NCBI GenBank assembly: GCA_946554335.1
Contig: CAMNSA010000001.1
Location: 62,001-126,000 of the forward strand
DNA length: 64,000 nt
DNA from: an uncultured Neglectibacter sp.
GTDB lineage: Bacteria > Bacillota > Clostridia > Oscillospirales > Acutalibacteraceae
Direction: 5' to 3'
Within the stretch, counting starts at the first letter, position 1. Each line of letters begins with the position of its first letter. The notes under the pieces are model-generated. The model was not told the DNA's origin and ran no database searches. It worked only from the letters and a program-made list of their open reading frames with translations. Both the position numbers and the translations under genes were made by a program. Of this stretch, positions 60,840 to 64,000 are shown piece after piece.

Positions 60840-61958
60840 TTGGACGCAACTTCAGCGGAAGCGGCAGAAGGCGGGAGAGTTTCCGGCTTAGAGGACGATC
60901 CGGCGGAGAGCGGGGAACGGGGGCGGAATGTGCCGGAGGGAGGAAGATACGAAGACATTTCCCAAGGCGCATTGGAGATCCTGGAGGAAAAGGGCGTAAA
61001 GGGAGCCCTTGAAAAGGCCGCTAAAGAGCAACTGGAGGAAGCCGGGCTGTGGGACGACCTGAAAAGAGGAGAGCTGAAAAGCAGCGGCGAGACCTTGACC
61101 GTGGGAGAAGTGGAGAGCAGGCTGGCGGGAGAGTATGCAGGAAAGGAGTTCTTCCAGAGCGAACGGGGAATTCAGCGGCTCACAAAGCAGGACCCGGAGC
61201 TTGCGGTGGAGATCGAAAACGCTTTTCTTGAAATGGCGGAAAGGACCCAGGACCCGGGACAGCGGACAGAGCTTCTGAAGACCGCAGGAAAATACGACCG
61301 GGCGATGGGGGAGGTTTCCGGGAAACTGGGAACTGAATACAGTACCGAAAGCGGCAGAGCAGGGGAAGACCTTCGACAGGAAAAAGGAGAACTGGAACTT
61401 TTACCGGAGGAGGGAACCAGCCTTGGAGAGAAGACAACAAATGCTTCCACAGATGATGTGAAAAATATTGACAATTTGAAGCCTGTGGAGTATTTTAGGG
61501 ATGAGGAGAGTCCAGAGAGTGGGAGGGGAGAAAAGGGAAATTCTCCCCGAGAAATAAAGCCGGAAAATATTACCAGAGAGCTATTAAAGACAAAACCAAA
61601 GGGGTCGCCCTCTCCCAGGAAGTGGCTTGAGAATAGTGGAAAAATCGCTATTGACAGCGACGGCTTCTGGATTTACACAAATAGGGACGGAGTCAGAGTA
61701 AAATATACCAATCATTATCCGGACTTTTTGACAGCCGGAGAGGTAGGTCAAAGGGTGGATATAGATGAGTTCAGAAGCCGAGGAGCTGATAGCAGAAAAG
61801 CAGACAAATTAGCTCCCAACGGACCTAAAAAAGAAGGATCCGTTTGGCATCACAGTGAGGATGGAAGGCATATGGAGGAAATACCTGAAAACATACATCG
61901 AGAATTCACCCATTACGGTGGATTCTATGTAATGAAACAAAGGAGGAAACAAAAATGA
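60840..61958 (+). pseudogene. silent toxin cassette with WHH/HNH-type nuclease tip
   Basis: An open frame of about 370 codons without a credible start; its first codon is a TTG directly after a terminator. It begins in the same linker as the main toxin (AEAAEGGRVSGLEDDPAESGE), repeats the 489-bp pre-toxin segment to NLKPVEY, then switches to a different C-terminus: GFWIYTNRDGVRVKYTNHYPDFLTAG ... SVWHHSEDGRHMEEIPENIHREFTHYGGFYV. The paired His and C-terminal pattern fit the WHH branch of HNH/EndoVII nuclease toxins. It would be expressed only after recombination into the main toxin. The frame is intact, so it is stored rather than decayed. Confidence 0.8.
61005..61493 (+). repeat. 489-bp pre-toxin repeat, copy B
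   Basis: See copy A at 58988. Divergence begins directly after the codons for PVEY (here PVEYF, against PVEYY in A and C). Copies B and C differ by about one base over the 489 bp by eye. Confidence 0.92.
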
Positions 61959-62455
61959 ACATGGAGAAAATAAAGAAATTCTCGGTACCTACGGAGCAAG
62001 AGGTACAGGAGCTGGAACAGGTGATCGGAACCGGGCTTCCGGAGGACTATCGACAGTTTTTGCTGGAGATGGGGGGGTGTTATCTTTATGATGATGATAC
62101 AATCGGAGAGATTCCCCTGGAGGATTCCGATGAAGTAATCAATGTAGATAAATTATATGGGCTGCATGCTTATTTCAAAGAGGGAAATATTCATTTTTGG
62201 GACAAATACTGGGAAGAAACGCAGGAGGATGATATGACCAGGAATAACTGTGTTTTAATAGGGGATGCCATTGAGCACGGTTTTCTGTTTTTGGTGTGTC
62301 ACGGAGAAAACAGCGGTGTGTGGTATTGGGATGATTGCCGGACATTCCCGGAGACCTCGGATGAAAACGGAGATGTGTATTTTGTAGCAGAGAGTTTTGA
62401 AGAGTTTTGGAAAATGTTGTGTGAGAGCAAGCCTTTAGAAACAGATTTCGATTAG
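61955..62455 (+). CDS. SMI1/KNR4 (SUKH) family immunity protein
   Basis: 166 residues. VPTEQEVQELEQVIGTGLPEDYRQFLLEMGG is the SUKH opening (E-x-x-L-P-x-x-Y/F-x-x-F-L), with GFLFLVCHGENSGVWYWDD and VAESFEEFWKML later. It overlaps the silent WHH/HNH cassette by 4 bases, behind an AGGAGG site, the normal place of a cognate immunity gene. SUKH proteins neutralise nuclease toxins in many polymorphic toxin systems, and WHH/HNH-type tips are classic partners. Confidence 0.88.
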   Translation: MNMEKIKKFSVPTEQEVQELEQVIGTGLPEDYRQFLLEMGGCYLYDDDTIGEIPLEDSDEVINVDKLYGLHAYFKEGNIHFWDKYWEETQEDDMTRNNCVLIGDAIEHGFLFLVCHGENSGVWYWDDCRTFPETSDENGDVYFVAESFEEFWKMLCESKPLETDFD

Positions 62456-62474
62456 GTGCTGCTTTTTGGCGAAT

Positions 62475-62550
62475 GGGCGCCGCCTTGAAGAGATGAGAGG
62501 TTCTTTGAGGCGGGGCAAGAGACCTTTTTGGAGGTCTCTTTTTTTATGCC
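62475..62550 (+). promoter_or_regulatory. cassette leader with terminator, copy 2
   Basis: Same element as 60761-60836: CCGCCTTGAAGA...TCTTTGAGGCGG, then AAGAGACCT-TTTTGG-AGGTCTCTT (62517-62540), TTTTT and ATGCC. Confidence 0.85.
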
Positions 62551-62564
62551 CCTTTTGGGAAACA

Positions 62565-63479
62565 ATGGGGGCCCTTGAAAAGGCCGCTAAAGAACAACTG
62601 GAGGAAGCCGGGCTGTGGGACGACCTGAAAAGAGGAGAGCTGAAAAGCAGCGGCGAGACCTTGACCGTGGGAGAAGTGGAGAGCAGGCTGGCGGGAGAGT
62701 ATGCAGGAAAGGAGTTCTTCCAGAGCGAACGGGGAATTCAGCGGCTCACAAAGCAGGACCCGGAGCTTGCGGTGGAGATCGAAAACGCTTTTCTTGAAAT
62801 GGCGGAAAGGACCCAGGACCCGGGACAGCGGACAGAGCTTCTGAAGACCGCAGGAAAATACGACCGGGCGATGGGGGAGGTTTCCGGGAAACTGGGAACT
62901 GAATACAGTACCGAAAGCGGCAGAGCAGGGGAAGACCTTCGACAGGAAAAAGGAGAACTGGAACTTTTACCGGAGGAGGGAACCAGCCTTGGAGAGAAGA
63001 CAACAAATGCTTCCACAGATGATGTGAAAAATATTGACAATTTGAAGCCTGTGGAGTATTATCAAAATCAGGAAAATGACTTTGATAATGTTACGGATAG
63101 TTTGGATGAAAAGGAACAGCTGAAGAAAAGGAGGGGAGAGCAATTAAAGAGAAATAGAGAACAAGGAAGTACATATGCTCGGAAGGAATTTTCAAAGCGT
63201 AAAAAACTGATTAATGATTTAGCAGATGAGGTTACTGTCGTGACCTCCCAGGGAACTAGATTCAGAGCTGATGCGATGGGAACAGATCCGGCGACCGGAG
63301 AAATTGTCATTTTTGAGTTTAAATCATCACTGACAGCCCGGTTAACCAAAAACCAAAAAAGAGGGTTTCAAGAACTGTATGAATCAGGCGGGAAAATCGT
63401 AGGGAAGGGAAAAGGAAAATTTCATGGAGGCATGGAGATCCCTTCTGGTACAATAACCAATATTGTGAGACCTCAATAG
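62565..63479 (+). pseudogene. silent toxin cassette with a second PD-(D/E)xK allele
   Basis: 304 codons if read from the ATG at 62565 (MGALEKAAKEQLEE), which has no ribosome site and follows a terminator, so it is probably a promoterless tip. It holds the 489-bp pre-toxin repeat and then the same toxin type as the main gene (RADAMGTDPATGEIVIFEFKSS, KIVGKGKGKFHGGMEIPSGT), with about 80-90% identity by eye. Unlike the main copy it stops cleanly (IVRPQ, TAG) before its immunity gene. It preserves the ancestral stop that the main toxin lacks. Confidence 0.8.
62571..63059 (+). repeat. 489-bp pre-toxin repeat, copy C
   Basis: See copies A and B. Similarity with copy A continues past the end into the toxin domain, because both lead into the same toxin type. 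Confidence 0.92.
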
Positions 63480-63495
63480 GAGAAAGGAGAAGGTT

Positions 63496-63912
63496 ATGTC
63501 AACCATATTAGACACAGACAAGGTGGATGGAGTAGGTTTTGAAAAAGGAACCGAAAGATTTATGCTGCTCTTGTTTGACCATTTGGACTGGAGCGGAGAC
63601 GAGATAGATCAAGCAGAGTGGGAGGAGGGAGAGAAGGATAACTGGCACAAAGAAGATTGGGAAGGGGAACACCTGCTGCTTTTGCAGGACAAGATCAACT
63701 CCTACCTCAATTACATTGAATTAGAGCAGTATAAACAGTATCTCAAGGAACGGAATATCCAGCGCGAAATTGAAGAGTTTGTCATTTATATCTGTTTCAA
63801 GTACGAACCGACAGCGAATTGCATGAAATTTCTGGATATTGTCGGAAAGCAAATTGAAGGGCTGAATACTGTGATAGAGTTCAAAGTTGACAATCCTGAC
63901 GATGACGAATAG
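63496..63912 (+). CDS. DUF6572-like immunity protein, paralogue of 59907-60323
   Basis: 138 residues, identical in length to the first copy. The C-terminal ~110 residues are almost the same; differences cluster in the first 25 residues (LDTDKVDGVGFEKGTERF). AAAGGAG precedes the ATG, which follows the toxin stop by 16 bases without overlap. Cognate to the second PD-(D/E)xK cassette. Confidence 0.82.
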   Translation: MSTILDTDKVDGVGFEKGTERFMLLLFDHLDWSGDEIDQAEWEEGEKDNWHKEDWEGEHLLLLQDKINSYLNYIELEQYKQYLKERNIQREIEEFVIYICFKYEPTANCMKFLDIVGKQIEGLNTVIEFKVDNPDDDE

Positions 63913-63955
63913 TTTGGTGACTGCTGGCTTTTAGTTTTACAATCTGAATGGGAGT

Positions 63956-64000
63956 GAGCTGATCTTGCTGATCACCGATCATTTGGATTGGGAGGATGAG
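63956..64000 (+). pseudogene. truncated copy of the second DUF6572 gene (runs off the window)
   Basis: The sequence matches 60435 onward but lacks 60367-60434. The junction GAGCTGAT occurs at both deletion ends in the intact copy (60367-60374 and 60435-60442), so a 68-bp deletion between 8-bp direct repeats removed the start codon and first ~20 codons. The remainder lies outside the window. Confidence 0.7.

Overview
The window looks like chromosomal DNA of a GC-rich, gut-type Clostridia (Bacillota; Oscillospiraceae or Lachnospiraceae-like). The evidence is strong AGGAGG ribosome sites, TTGACA/TATAAT promoters, a T-box leader, a cobalamin riboswitch, a GTP-type PEP carboxykinase, a DUF4364 protein and many glycoside-processing genes. 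Genus cannot be decided from the sequence alone.

Layout: (1) 1-12 kb: cinA; an oxidoreductase/sugar-isomerase pair; a five-gene catabolic operon (enolase-superfamily dehydratase, RraA-like aldolase, SDR, UlaG-like metallohydrolase, cytoplasmic GH10); rlmI; DAHP synthase; a frameshifted nucleoside phosphorylase. (2) 12-26 kb: an unknown 587-aa protein, a YicI-type GH31 alpha-xylosidase, GDPD, rlmD, a BlaI-like regulator, then a surface-polymer operon (GT2, flippase, TagB/F-like transferase), DUF4364 and a GH36 alpha-galactosidase, followed by tRNA-Lys. (3) 26-41 kb: a palindrome-rich repeat block, small proteins, a ThuA / Gfo-Idh / sugar-isomerase cluster for keto-sugar type chemistry, a C39-like peptidase beside a two-component system with a cell-surface accessory protein, a sulfatase, and an HTH-cupin-acyl-CoA synthetase fusion behind a T-box leader. 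(4) 41-53 kb: PEP carboxykinase, a cobalamin-riboswitch-controlled BtuFCD-like importer, metallohydrolase, tRNA-Val, esterase, ATP-grasp protein and two divergent XRE regulators. (5) 54-64 kb: a phage-portal-like gene followed by a 1261-aa polymorphic toxin, its immunity genes and two downstream silent toxin cassettes.

The most unusual part is 53.9-64 kb. A portal-like protein, with no terminase, capsid or tail gene visible, is followed directly by a large protein whose C-terminus is a PD-(D/E)xK-type nuclease. Two further 489-bp copies of its pre-toxin segment lie downstream. One leads into a different (WHH/HNH-type) nuclease with a SUKH immunity gene, and one into a second allele of the PD-(D/E)xK toxin with a near-duplicate DUF6572 immunity gene. 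Each silent cassette is headed by the same ~76-nt leader ending in a strong terminator. This is the architecture of a tip-swapping toxin archive attached to a phage structural gene.

A second theme is intergenic: at least three families of dispersed, structured repeats (hairpins whose arms differ between copies but stay complementary, and an AT-rich tag seen eight times) fill nearly every long gene-free stretch, and a ~100-nt tandem repeat sits inside the T-box leader. All functional calls are by reading motifs; no database search was run.
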